NCBI RefSeq assembly: GCF_014486695.1
Contig: NZ_JACTAB010000002.1
Coordinates: 1 to 64,000, forward strand
Direction of reading: 5' to 3'
Length of the DNA stretch: 64,000 nt
Source: Flavobacterium buctense
GTDB taxonomy: Bacteria > Bacteroidota > Bacteroidia > Flavobacteriales > Flavobacteriaceae
Under the pieces are notes generated by a model that worked only from the letters and a program-made list of their open reading frames with translations, did not search any database and was not told where the DNA came from. Made by a program: the position numbers and the translations under genes. Each line of letters starts with the position of its first letter. The first letter of the stretch is position 1. Below are positions 50,486 to 58,774 of this stretch, piece by piece.

Positions 50486-52780
50486 TTATTCTTTTACAAT
50501 TTTCTTGTTTACACTTCCGTTTTCATTACCAATGGTGATTAGATAAACACCTTTGCTCAAGTTCACCGGAATTTCAAGTGAACCGCTGATGGTTTGATTT
50601 CGTGTGGTGTAAATCGTTTTTCCTAACATATCGGTAACCGAAATAGTTGCATTGTCAATAGCATAAGAAGTGTTGATTTCAATCATATTGGACACTGGAT
50701 TTTTAATCCAAAGTGTTTCAAATGCCGGATTTGTTGTAGTTAAAACACCGTTTATAATTTCATTCAAAGCAAAAGTCACATTGTTTTCGTTTAAAGTAAC
50801 GTGATTTTCATTTACAGTTGGAATAGAAGAAGCTACAAAAGGGGTTACAGAAGATCCGTTTACCGGTGAATATAGATTATTAGTATTTGAAATTGCCATG
50901 GAACTCCATGTTGGGATGAAAGTAAAATAATCGGCATTTAAATTGGTGAAAAACTCTGTCAATAATGGGTCAGTTCCTAAGTCGGCTTCAAAACCACTCA
51001 TGTCAAATCTTCCGCCCGGAGCGGTGTCTAAACCATCTGTGCTTGTTGGTGCTTTTGAATTGGCCAAACTTTCAAAACCGGTAACCCAAACCACCACTAC
51101 AAATTGCTGTCCTCTAAAACGACTTACTTGATTGGTTTGATTAGCCGCTGGTGTAAAACGCAAGTTGATGATAGCGCGTTGTGTTGCCGTCACATTAAAA
51201 GTATGATTCATTACTTCAAAATTGGGACTATAATTCATAGTGCCATTGCTTGCGCCGTTTGAGATAGAAACGTTTCTGACAGTAGTTGGAAAGCCCATTG
51301 CATTCAATTCGTTTTGAAATGCGTTCCTGAAATTTGGGGCGCCGGTTGGCAACAAACTTGTGGCATCAGTATTGAATTCGAAAGTGCTGCCGGTTTGTAA
51401 ATGTCCTTCCATATGGTCTATCAGCATTTGTCTGGCGGCCGGACTTTTGATTAAACCGTCAACCACCGGCTGTACAGCAACATTGCCTAATGGACCGTAA
51501 GCCATATAATTGAATAAATGTTGGAAACCAATTGGTACATTGGCACCTTGATGGGGGGAATCAAAAGAGATGTACAAACGTGTATCGTGGTTTAGTGCAT
51601 TCATTTCCATATAACGCAATGCATATCGCGAAATCAATCCGCCCATGCTAGGCCCAATAATAACATTTTTTTGATTGCCAATTTTCTGGGCATTAATTTG
51701 ATTGATTATTTCTACTAAAACAAAAGCGTTTCTTTGGATGAAATCAACGCCGCCATCAACCACGGTTGTTGAGTTAGGTCTAGTGTAGGTCGGAAAATTC
51801 ACTAAGATAATATCAAACCCTTGTGTTCTTAAATAATCGGCTAAATTTTGTCCGACACCATAAGTCAAGCCGGCATAAAATGTAGGAATCGTATTGGAAT
51901 CGCCTGGGTCAAAACCATCAACTATGAACACCGGTTTGTCTAAAATTCCGTCAACGGTATCAGGAAAAATTTCGTATTCCCCTTGACCTAAATAAGGTGC
52001 CGCTTCCCCAAAACCTTGGTAAGGAATCGTTGCAGTGATAGTAGTGATGGCATTTGGCTGGTAATTGTTTGAATTTCTGTTGGCAACACTGCTATTTTGA
52101 ATATCAATATGGATTGTAAACGATTGCAAGAGTACTTCTCCATTGGTAAACTGAATTTTGCAGTTTACAGGTTGTTTTCCATTAGTGCTGAAATTAATTT
52201 CGAATGGTGTATTAATTGAAATGGTTTTCCAGCTTTCTTCGCCATTGGTTTGAAACGCAATATTTTGAATGATTCTCGAAGTAGTATTGAAAATAAATTC
52301 GTCTTTTAAAATAAAACTTACTTGATTGCTTTTTGCTTTTAAAAGTAAAGGTGAAATTAAATTAACGGAGTGTTTTTGAAATGCATTTTGGACATTAGGC
52401 TTTAGCTGAAATTGATTATTAGCGTTCAAAAACAAATCGCCATTATCAGTTGCGGCCGGATTTATCGTCTCAAAATCAGCCACCAAAATACTCAACGGCA
52501 CTAGGTTTTGTACTTTCCCCAAACTGGCTTCCTCACGAAGTTTTTCTAATTTAGGTAAGCGTTGCAGAAAATCGGCACGTTGTATTTCGTGATATACTTG
52601 CAAGAAATAATTAGACGTTATGTCAGCTTTTCTTTTTTCTGAAGCATTAGAAATTCCAAAAACACGATCGTAAAGAATTTTGGTTTCTGTTTTATCTCTT
52701 AACAAATCATAAGCATTGTCTTGTGCAAAAGCAGAAATGGAAAAAAATACTGATAATAAAAGCGTAATTTTTATTTTCAT
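50486..52780 (-). CDS. Secreted lipase/esterase-like protein with T9SS type A domain
   Basis: A 764-residue exported protein. The ATG at 52780 opens the signal peptide (MKIKITLLLSVFFSISAFA). An alpha/beta hydrolase domain lies at about 280-620: FIVDGFDPGDS, the nucleophile elbow GPSMGGLISRYAL and SFDSPHQGANVPIG. The C-terminal type A domain (about 690-764, NPVSNMIEINTSYAIDN... KGVYLITIG) marks it for type IX secretion. The substrate is unknown but lipase or polyester hydrolase is likely. Confidence 0.88.
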   Translation of the reverse strand: MKIKITLLLSVFFSISAFAQDNAYDLLRDKTETKILYDRVFGISNASEKRKADITSNYFLQVYHEIQRADFLQRLPKLEKLREEASLGKVQNLVPLSILVADFETINPAATDNGDLFLNANNQFQLKPNVQNAFQKHSVNLISPLLLKAKSNQVSFILKDEFIFNTTSRIIQNIAFQTNGEESWKTISINTPFEINFSTNGKQPVNCKIQFTNGEVLLQSFTIHIDIQNSSVANRNSNNYQPNAITTITATIPYQGFGEAAPYLGQGEYEIFPDTVDGILDKPVFIVDGFDPGDSNTIPTFYAGLTYGVGQNLADYLRTQGFDIILVNFPTYTRPNSTTVVDGGVDFIQRNAFVLVEIINQINAQKIGNQKNVIIGPSMGGLISRYALRYMEMNALNHDTRLYISFDSPHQGANVPIGFQHLFNYMAYGPLGNVAVQPVVDGLIKSPAARQMLIDHMEGHLQTGSTFEFNTDATSLLPTGAPNFRNAFQNELNAMGFPTTVRNVSISNGASNGTMNYSPNFEVMNHTFNVTATQRAIINLRFTPAANQTNQVSRFRGQQFVVVVWVTGFESLANSKAPTSTDGLDTAPGGRFDMSGFEADLGTDPLLTEFFTNLNADYFTFIPTWSSMAISNTNNLYSPVNGSSVTPFVASSIPTVNENHVTLNENNVTFALNEIINGVLTTTNPAFETLWIKNPVSNMIEINTSYAIDNATISVTDMLGKTIYTTRNQTISGSLEIPVNLSKGVYLITIGNENGSVNKKIVKE

Positions 52781-52840
52781 AATGTGTTGGTTATTAGTTT
52801 TTGACATCCGAAGATACAAAAAAATCATTTTCACAGACAT

Positions 52841-52869
52841 AAAAAAAGCCCAAGTAAAAACTTGAGCCT
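52841..52869 (-). terminator. Terminator after pruA
   Basis: On the minus strand AGGCTCAAGT pairs with ACTTGGGCTT (10 bp with two G-T pairs, positions 52869-52860 and 52855-52846) around a 4-base loop, followed by TTTTT. Confidence 0.85.
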
Positions 52870-52894
52870 TTTAATAAATCATTGCGCAATAAAA

Positions 52895-54523
52895 TTATTC
52901 TCCCAAAAACGGGTAACGATAATCTTCCGGTGTAACAAAGGTTTCTTTGATGGTTCTTGGTGAAACCCAACGCAATAAATTTTGCATTGAGCCCGCTTTG
53001 TCATTCGTGCCTGAAGCTCTCGCTCCACCAAATGGTTGCATTCCGACAACAGCTCCGGTGGGTTTATCATTAATATAAAAGTTTCCGGCGCTGTTTTGTA
53101 AGGCCAAAGTGGCTTCCTCAATAGCATAACGGTCTTGACTAAAGATGGCTCCGGTTAAAGCATATTCTGATGTCTCGTCAACCAATTTTAATGTTTCAGC
53201 CCATTTGGCATCATCATATATATAAATAGTCATCACCGGTCCGAAAAGTTCCGTTTCCATGGTGGCGTATTTTGGATTGGTGGTTACAATTACTGTAGGC
53301 TCAATAAAGTACCCTTTTGATTTGTCATAGTTGCCGCCAACGATAATTTCGGCATCGCTGTCTTTTTTAGCTTGGTCAATAAAACTCGCTAGTTTGTCAA
53401 AAGAACCTTCGTGAATCACGGCAGTGATGAAGTTGCTAAAATCCTCAGGAGAACCCATTTTCATCGATTTTACGTCGGTGATTAATTGCTCTTTTACAGC
53501 CGGCCACAAACTTTGCGGAATATAACCTCTTGAAGCGGCAGAACATTTTTGTCCTTGGAATTCAAAGGCACCACGAGTGATTCCGGTTACAACTTGTTTT
53601 ACATTAGCACTTGGATGCGCTAAAACGAAGTCTTTTCCACCGGTTTCTCCAACGATTCTTGGGTATGTTTTATAAGTATGGATGTTGGTTCCGATTTTTT
53701 TCCAGATTTCTTTGAAGACAAAAGTGGAACCGGTATAGTGAACACCGGCAAAATCAGGACTGGCCAAAACGGTATCGGTAATCATCACCGGATCACCAAA
53801 AACGACGTTGATTACGCCATCAGGAACACCGGCTTCTTTAAAAATATCTATAATTACTTTGGCCGAAAAAACTTGGCTGTCACTAGGTTTCCATATCACA
53901 GTGTTGCCCATTAAGGCTGCACTCGCAGGAAGATTAGCAGCAATAGCAGTAAAGTTAAAAGGAGTAATAGCGTATACAAAACCTTCCAACGGACGGTACT
54001 CTACACGATTCCAAACGTCCGAGATGGATTTGGGTTGGTCGTTGTAAATTTGAGTCATAAACTCCACATTATATCTTAAGAAGTCAATTAACTCACAAGA
54101 AGCATCAATTTCGGCTTGAAAAATAGTTTTTGATTGCGCAATCATGGTTGCAGCGTTAATTTTCGCTCTGTAAGGACCTGCAATTAACTCGGCAGCTTTC
54201 AAAAAGATTGCTGCACGTTGTTCCCAAGCCATATTAGCCCATTTTTTTCTGGCTTCTAAAGCTGAGGCAATCGCTTTTTCTACATGCACTTTTTCAGCTA
54301 AATGGTATTTGCCCACGACATGTTGGTGGTCGTGTGGTGCTGTCATATTTCGAGTATTTCCTGTTCGAATTTCTTCGCTACCTATGTAGTTCGGAACCTC
54401 AATAGTTTCGTTCCACATTTTCTTGTAAGCCGCTAAAACAGCTGCTTTTTCTGGTGAATTCGGTGCGTATGATTTTACGGGTTCATTGACCGCTTTTGGG
54501 ACATGAAAAAAACCTTTAAGCAT
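52895..54523 (-). CDS. pruA: L-glutamate gamma-semialdehyde dehydrogenase
   Basis: A 542-residue aldehyde dehydrogenase that oxidises the proline catabolite 1-pyrroline-5-carboxylate to glutamate. The ATG at 54523 (MLKGFFHVPKAVNEPVKSYA) matches the family N-terminus. An ATG 16 codons before is less likely. The catalytic Cys is in FEFQGQKCSAASR and the Glu is in VGETGGKD. PutA-type fusion with proline dehydrogenase is not present. A Bacteroidetes promoter lies upstream and a terminator downstream. Confidence 0.96.
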   Translation of the reverse strand: MLKGFFHVPKAVNEPVKSYAPNSPEKAAVLAAYKKMWNETIEVPNYIGSEEIRTGNTRNMTAPHDHQHVVGKYHLAEKVHVEKAIASALEARKKWANMAWEQRAAIFLKAAELIAGPYRAKINAATMIAQSKTIFQAEIDASCELIDFLRYNVEFMTQIYNDQPKSISDVWNRVEYRPLEGFVYAITPFNFTAIAANLPASAALMGNTVIWKPSDSQVFSAKVIIDIFKEAGVPDGVINVVFGDPVMITDTVLASPDFAGVHYTGSTFVFKEIWKKIGTNIHTYKTYPRIVGETGGKDFVLAHPSANVKQVVTGITRGAFEFQGQKCSAASRGYIPQSLWPAVKEQLITDVKSMKMGSPEDFSNFITAVIHEGSFDKLASFIDQAKKDSDAEIIVGGNYDKSKGYFIEPTVIVTTNPKYATMETELFGPVMTIYIYDDAKWAETLKLVDETSEYALTGAIFSQDRYAIEEATLALQNSAGNFYINDKPTGAVVGMQPFGGARASGTNDKAGSMQNLLRWVSPRTIKETFVTPEDYRYPFLGE

Positions 54524-54596
54524 AGTAATGTTGTTTTGAAAATTAGACAATTTGAAAATGAAACAACCCAAATGTTATGGATTATTAAATTTTACA

Positions 54597-54630
54597 CAAA
54601 AGTACAAAGGAAAATTTGAATTTTTGACAA
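54597..54630 (-). promoter_or_regulatory. Promoter for pruA
   Basis: On the minus strand TTG (54630-54628) is followed after 23 bases by TACTTTTG (54604-54597). This fits the Bacteroidetes promoter pattern at the long end of the allowed spacing. It lies about 75 bases before the start codon. Confidence 0.6.
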
Positions 54631-54645
54631 GAAGTCATTTCAAAA

Positions 54646-55032
54646 TTAATTCAGTGCAAATGGGGCACTCAATTTGAAGGTTGGTACTATAACTTTAAAA
54701 GTTTTAGTCGTGGTAAAATTAATCATATTGAAGTAACCACTCATCGCTCCGAAAGGGGAAGACAATAGACAGCCTGAATTGTAAGTGTGCTTTTCCCCGG
54801 GTTTTAAAACCGGTTTTTTGCCAATTACGCCTTCGCCGTCAACGATTTCTTTATCATTAAGTGAATCTAGGATTTCCCAATGACGCGTATTTAATTGTAC
54901 CGAATCTTTGCTGTGGTTTTCAATGGTGATTTCATAACTAAAGGCAAAATGAATCTTGTAGTTTTTGAAGTAAGTGCCTTCAAAACTAGTCAAGACCGAA
55001 ATCTTTATTCCTCGTGTTATTTGTGAAACCAT
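54646..55032 (-). CDS. apaG: ApaG family protein
   Basis: A 128-residue single-domain protein with the ApaG immunoglobulin-like fold: VSQITRGIKISVLTSFEG, NHSKDSVQLNTRHW, then EGVIGKKPVLKPGEKHTYNSGC and GAMSGYF. ApaG was linked to Co/Mg homeostasis by genetics, but its molecular role is unsettled. The stop codon is 16 bases upstream of the promoter region of pruA. A TAAATTTG (minus, 55057-55064) may be its -7 box. Confidence 0.95.
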   Translation of the reverse strand: MVSQITRGIKISVLTSFEGTYFKNYKIHFAFSYEITIENHSKDSVQLNTRHWEILDSLNDKEIVDGEGVIGKKPVLKPGEKHTYNSGCLLSSPFGAMSGYFNMINFTTTKTFKVIVPTFKLSAPFALN

Positions 55033-55105
55033 GTAGTATTCATTCTATTACGCTGTCAAATTTACAAAAAATACAAATTGATGCGTGAATTCATTGTTAA
55101 ATTTT

Positions 55106-56359
55106 CTAGTTAGTTATATCGATTGAGTTGGCTATTCCTTTACCGATGATTCTGTCGTATCTTTGGTTGTTTTCTCGGTAATAAACCAACGCAAAATAGT
55201 TGTTTTCAGTTTGGATAAAGTTACCGTCTAAAGCATTTTCTTCATCAACAACCCCTTTGCTGTCAGCAATAACGTATTGGTAATTGGTAAACCCTTGCTT
55301 AATCATTATGGCTTTTTCATAAATTCCTTTTTCAGCATTGTATTCCATTTTATTTTCTTCACTGATGGCAAAATTGTTGAACATGCCATTTACATAAATA
55401 GGTTTTTTACCGTAATAACTTGGCGCGGATAGGCTAAAAAATACCCAAGCATAGTCGGCTTCAATCTCACTGTTTTGTGCTCCAATATTTTTCACAATGA
55501 AATTACCATTGATGTCTGGATAGTATGTATAAGGCATGTTGGCTCTTGCTTCTGCGCGATAGAGGTAGGCATTGTAAATTCCGCCTTTGGAATCAATTTT
55601 GGCAATACTGTTGTTGGCTGCTCGAATGTCTTTGTTTTCAAAAAACAAATATTCATTTCCGGCCCAAAATTGGGTTTCTGAATCGTATTTGTAAATCAAA
55701 TCATTACCAATAGTGTATTGTGGGACAATATTGGTAATGGCATTGTCGAATTTGCCGTTTTGCATCAAAAGTACTTTGACATTTTTCAAAGGACTTTGGA
55801 AATTAATAGTAGCCGATTTTATTGCGAAATCTAAATTGTGTTTTTGATTGGTTACCGATAAGGTTCGTGGTCTTCTGACTTGCATCGGAACGCTTACCAA
55901 TTCTTCGTAGAGAATGAATTTTTTAGAAAAGACAACTTCTTTATCATCGTTTAAAATTTTGATGATATAGTTGCCACTAACTCTAAACTGGGTGAATCTG
56001 TTTGGAAATGATAGTCGGTAATGAGAATAAAGCTGAAGTGTTGTCAAAGAATTGGTATAATCTTGAATTCTCTGGTCGTCAAAACCATTAATATATTCAG
56101 CTTTGGCCAATTGTGATGGTTTCCAGTCATAGTCACAATGGGTTAGGGTGTAAAAATAGTTGGCTTCATTACCGTATAAATCGTCAAACATAAATTGAAA
56201 ACTATCCCCTAATCGGAACATAGGAATTGCATTTTGTCCGTTTTGAACAAAACTAACGGTTTTGATGTTATAAGGTGGTGCAATTTCTTTTTCGACTTGA
56301 GCGAGGGTTGCTGTAATTGTGAAAAGAAAACCGAATAAAAAGAGGCTGTTTTTTGGCAT
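55106..56359 (-). CDS. Type IX secretion system plug protein (DUF5103)
   Basis: A 417-residue exported protein with signal MPKNSLFLFGFLFTITATLA. The body matches DUF5103, whose members were identified as the plug that closes the periplasmic side of the SprA translocon of the T9SS. LTHCDYDWKPSQL and NGFDDQRIQDYTNS are family landmarks. No other T9SS core gene is near, so it acts in trans with sprA elsewhere. Cargo for the system is encoded at four places in this window. Confidence 0.9.
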   Translation of the reverse strand: MPKNSLFLFGFLFTITATLAQVEKEIAPPYNIKTVSFVQNGQNAIPMFRLGDSFQFMFDDLYGNEANYFYTLTHCDYDWKPSQLAKAEYINGFDDQRIQDYTNSLTTLQLYSHYRLSFPNRFTQFRVSGNYIIKILNDDKEVVFSKKFILYEELVSVPMQVRRPRTLSVTNQKHNLDFAIKSATINFQSPLKNVKVLLMQNGKFDNAITNIVPQYTIGNDLIYKYDSETQFWAGNEYLFFENKDIRAANNSIAKIDSKGGIYNAYLYRAEARANMPYTYYPDINGNFIVKNIGAQNSEIEADYAWVFFSLSAPSYYGKKPIYVNGMFNNFAISEENKMEYNAEKGIYEKAIMIKQGFTNYQYVIADSKGVVDEENALDGNFIQTENNYFALVYYRENNQRYDRIIGKGIANSIDITN

Positions 56360-56424
56360 ATTGTTATAAATCAGTTTGGTAAAGATACTAATTTTATCAA
56401 GCGAGAATTGTGCCAGAAAAAGAA

Positions 56425-57195
56425 TTATTTAAAACAAACCGGAATAATTTCGCCTTTAGCTAAACAATACTTCTCGACTAATTCTGGTGAAATTTTATTG
56501 GTATAATCTTCTTCAACTACTGTAAAGCCGATGCTTCTCAACTTATCGAAATAATCTCTGCCATACACTCGAACGTGGTCATATTGGCCAAAGATTTTAG
56601 CTCGTTCTTTTTGGTCTACAATACTATCATCAGAAAAAGTAGTAGCTCTAGATAAGTCTTGAGGGATTTGGAATATTCCCATGCCACCCGGTTTTAAAAC
56701 TCGGAATAATTCGTGCATCGCTTTGGTGTCATTCGGTATGTGTTCTAAAACGTGGTTGCAAAGAATAAGGTCATATGCGTTGTCTTCAAACGGTAAATTA
56801 CAAATGTCTGCTTTCACGTCGGCCAAGGGCGAAAGTAAATCGGTTGTAGTATAATCGATGTTCGTTTGCTTCTTGAAACGTTTGTAGAATTCTTGTTCAG
56901 GGGCAAAGTGCAATACTTTTTTCTTTTTTGTAGCCGTAAAAAAATCGGTTTCATTTTGCAAATACAACCAAAGTAAACGGTGTCTTTCTAGTGAAAGCGT
57001 ACTCGGCGACAATACATTATTTCTTTGATTTCCGTATCCGTATGGTAAAAACATGCGGAAACTTTTTCCGTCAATCGGATCTGTGAATCGACTTCCTTTT
57101 AGCATAAAAGCCAAGATAGGTCGAACCACAATACTTAAACGAATCAGTATAGGTCTTGGAATGGTATTTAGGATGAATTTGAATATTTTTTTCAT
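56425..57195 (-). CDS. Class I SAM-dependent methyltransferase
   Basis: A 256-residue protein with a C-terminal Methyltransf_11 domain (about 90-230): LHFAPEQEFYKRF (a divergent glycine-rich motif I), LPFEDNAYDLILCNHVLEHI and LKPGGMGIFQIP. The first 90 residues include a hydrophobic stretch (ILNTIPRPILIRLSIVVRPILAF) that may bind membranes. The target is unknown. Its ATG overlaps the map stop as TAATG, so both genes are translated together. Confidence 0.9.
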   Translation of the reverse strand: MKKIFKFILNTIPRPILIRLSIVVRPILAFMLKGSRFTDPIDGKSFRMFLPYGYGNQRNNVLSPSTLSLERHRLLWLYLQNETDFFTATKKKKVLHFAPEQEFYKRFKKQTNIDYTTTDLLSPLADVKADICNLPFEDNAYDLILCNHVLEHIPNDTKAMHELFRVLKPGGMGIFQIPQDLSRATTFSDDSIVDQKERAKIFGQYDHVRVYGRDYFDKLRSIGFTVVEEDYTNKISPELVEKYCLAKGEIIPVCFK

Positions 57196-58013
57196 TATAG
57201 TACTAAAGGCAATTTACGGAATTCATCTTCTTCATTACTTTCAATTCCTAAAGCTTTATAGATATAAGCAAAAGTTGAGAGTAATTCCGGTTTCCCGTCA
57301 ATTAGGGCTACGTCATGTTCAAAATGAGCACTTGGTTTTCCATCTGCCGTTAAGATTGTCCAACCGTCTTTGAGTTGTTTTATATTTTTGGTTCCCATGT
57401 TAATCATAGGTTCGATGGCTACTACCATTCCTTCTACGAATAATTTTCCGCGACCGCGTTTGCCATAATTCGGCATTTCCGGCTCTTCGTGCATTTTTTG
57501 GCCTAAACCATGTCCGACCAACTCTCGAACTACGCCATACCCATGGGCTTCAGTATATTTTTGTATCGCGTTTCCAACATCTTCCACACGGTTTCCTATT
57601 TTAAACTCTCGGATTCCAACGTACAGACTTTCTTTGGTTACTTGCAATAATTTTTTTACTTCAGGCGCAACTTCACCAATTTCAAAAGAATAGGCGTGAT
57701 CTCCGTAAAATCCGTTTTTCAATGCGCCACAATCTACCGAAATCACATCGCCTTCTTGTAAAGGTATATTATTTGGAATTCCATGTACGACTTGTGCATT
57801 CGGACTCATGCAAAGCGAATTTGGGAATCCATACATACCCAAAAATCCGGGTTCAGCACCATGATCTCTGATGAAGGCTTCCGCCAATTTGTCTAAATAT
57901 AAAGTAGTAACTCCGGGTTTGATTTCGGAGGCTATCATACCTAAAGTTTTCGAAACGATTAACGCACTTTCACGCATCAATTCTATTTCTTCTCTTGTTT
58001 TTTGGATAATCAT
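57195..58013 (-). CDS. map: Type I methionyl aminopeptidase
   Basis: A 272-residue metallopeptidase that removes the initiator Met from new proteins. The two-metal site residues lie in DVISVDCGALKNGFYGDHAYSF, VRELVGHGLGQKMHEEPEMPNY and VVAIEPMINMG, the usual Asp/Asp/His/Glu/Glu set. The short N-terminus is that of a type Ia-like enzyme. TACTTTTG (minus, 58033-58040) may be its -7 box. It is not linked to ribosomal-protein genes here. Confidence 0.95.
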   Translation of the reverse strand: MIIQKTREEIELMRESALIVSKTLGMIASEIKPGVTTLYLDKLAEAFIRDHGAEPGFLGMYGFPNSLCMSPNAQVVHGIPNNIPLQEGDVISVDCGALKNGFYGDHAYSFEIGEVAPEVKKLLQVTKESLYVGIREFKIGNRVEDVGNAIQKYTEAHGYGVVRELVGHGLGQKMHEEPEMPNYGKRGRGKLFVEGMVVAIEPMINMGTKNIKQLKDGWTILTADGKPSAHFEHDVALIDGKPELLSTFAYIYKALGIESNEEDEFRKLPLVL

Positions 58014-58056
58014 ATGCTATAATATCAGTTTGCAAAAGTAATTATTTTAGCTATAC

Positions 58057-58131
58057 TTACTCAGGATTGGCCATGATTTTAATCCGTGTAACGTTTGATT
58101 TTAATAATCAATTTTCAAAGGGTTACTTTGA
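58057..58131 (-). pseudogene. Decayed 3' end of a tolC-family gene
   Basis: The minus strand reads EN*LLKSNVTRIKIMANPE followed by TAA. The intact TolC gene at 59711-61096 ends ENRFLDSNATLFKIMANPE followed by TAA. The first 18 bases from the stop are identical and about 56 of 78 bases match overall without gaps (counted by eye). The Arg codon is now a TGA and further stops appear upstream. No start or body remains, so this is a fragment of a former second copy, or of a recombination event. Confidence 0.75.
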
Positions 58132-58267
58132 TTAATAAGAAGTATCCAAATTATTTATCTGAGTTCGATTATAACATAGAATTTAAACATAGTTCTTGGA
58201 ACCTAGTTTCTGTATTGATTTAATATCCTTTAAGTAGGCTTATCGTCGTCATTATCTGTAAATAATG

Positions 58268-58372
58268 AAAGATGACCACCAAACGACCCTTGACTAGCGA
58301 TAACCAAATCACAATGAGCATTTTCCAAAGCAAGGAAGCATTTTTTTTAAGGGTCGAATGGGTATCATCTTT
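58268..58372. repeat. Imperfect 24-bp inverted repeat bounding a 105-bp segment
   Basis: AAAGATGACCACC... (58268-58291) and its complement ending ...TATCATCTTT (58349-58372) match at 19 of 24 positions. The outer 8 bp and the inner CGACCCTT are perfect. It could be the remains of a small non-autonomous element or a structured leader. No target-site duplication was recognised. Confidence 0.5.
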
Positions 58373-58506
58373 ATTGGGTATTTCTACGGAAAAGTTCTCA
58401 AGATATCCGTATCAAATTCTTCTGAAAAAAAGCAAGAAGCGAAATTGCTTCATAGGTTGTAAAAACACCATCGATTAACTTGATTTCTTTTTTTATTTAT
58501 ATTCTA

Positions 58507-58668
58507 TTACAACTTTAAATTTGTTTTTTTTAGTTGCCACAAAGTGACAATTATAGTTAAACCCACTAAGGCAAATGATAAAATATTTTCGGGCAATATC
58601 AGAGTAAGAATAAGCGCTCCTGACAGCAAAAGCAGTAGCATAGATAATATTGTTTTATCGTTTGTCAT
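58507..58668 (-). CDS. Possible 53-residue membrane protein
   Basis: A small open frame, divergent from the LysR gene. The product starts MTNDKTILSMLLLLLSGALI, has two hydrophobic segments (about 7-25 and 28-46) and ends in a positively charged tail (WQLKKTNLKL), so it would be inserted with the tail in the cytoplasm. It has no family and no clear promoter. It is supported by its composition and its divergent position. The codon evidence is thin at this length. Confidence 0.45.
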   Translation of the reverse strand: MTNDKTILSMLLLLLSGALILTLILPENILSFALVGLTIIVTLWQLKKTNLKL

Positions 58669-58750
58669 CCTGATAATTTTCCTTTAGCAAATATTTTATT
58701 GTACTTGACAAAATTCCGAATAACATTCCATATATTTTTATTTATATTTG

Positions 58751-58765
58751 TTATGATATACATAA
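58751..58765 (+). promoter_or_regulatory. Candidate LysR operator
   Basis: TTATG-ATATA-CATAA is a perfect palindrome with a 5-base centre, 10 bases before the LysR start codon, and contains T-N11-A. Such sites are typical of LysR autoregulation. The flanking GTTAT... ATAAC words extend it. AT-richness makes chance occurrence possible. Confidence 0.5.
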
Positions 58766-58774
58766 ATATAACAT

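Larger units (their letters stand above)
58014..58506. other. Gene-poor stretch with no intact gene
   Basis: This part of the gap between map and the LysR gene holds a decayed tolC tail (58057-58131) and an imperfect 105-bp inverted repeat (58268-58372). It also has a small hairpin GAAGC-GAAATT-GCTTC. The only open frame of any length, 58272-58478 on plus, has no family features and lies across the inverted repeat. I treat the stretch as noncoding. Confidence 0.6.

Noticed and set aside
58272..58478. A 68-codon open frame on the plus strand
   Set aside because: It lies across the imperfect inverted repeat, has no recognisable domain, and its start is not supported. Kept as noncoding.
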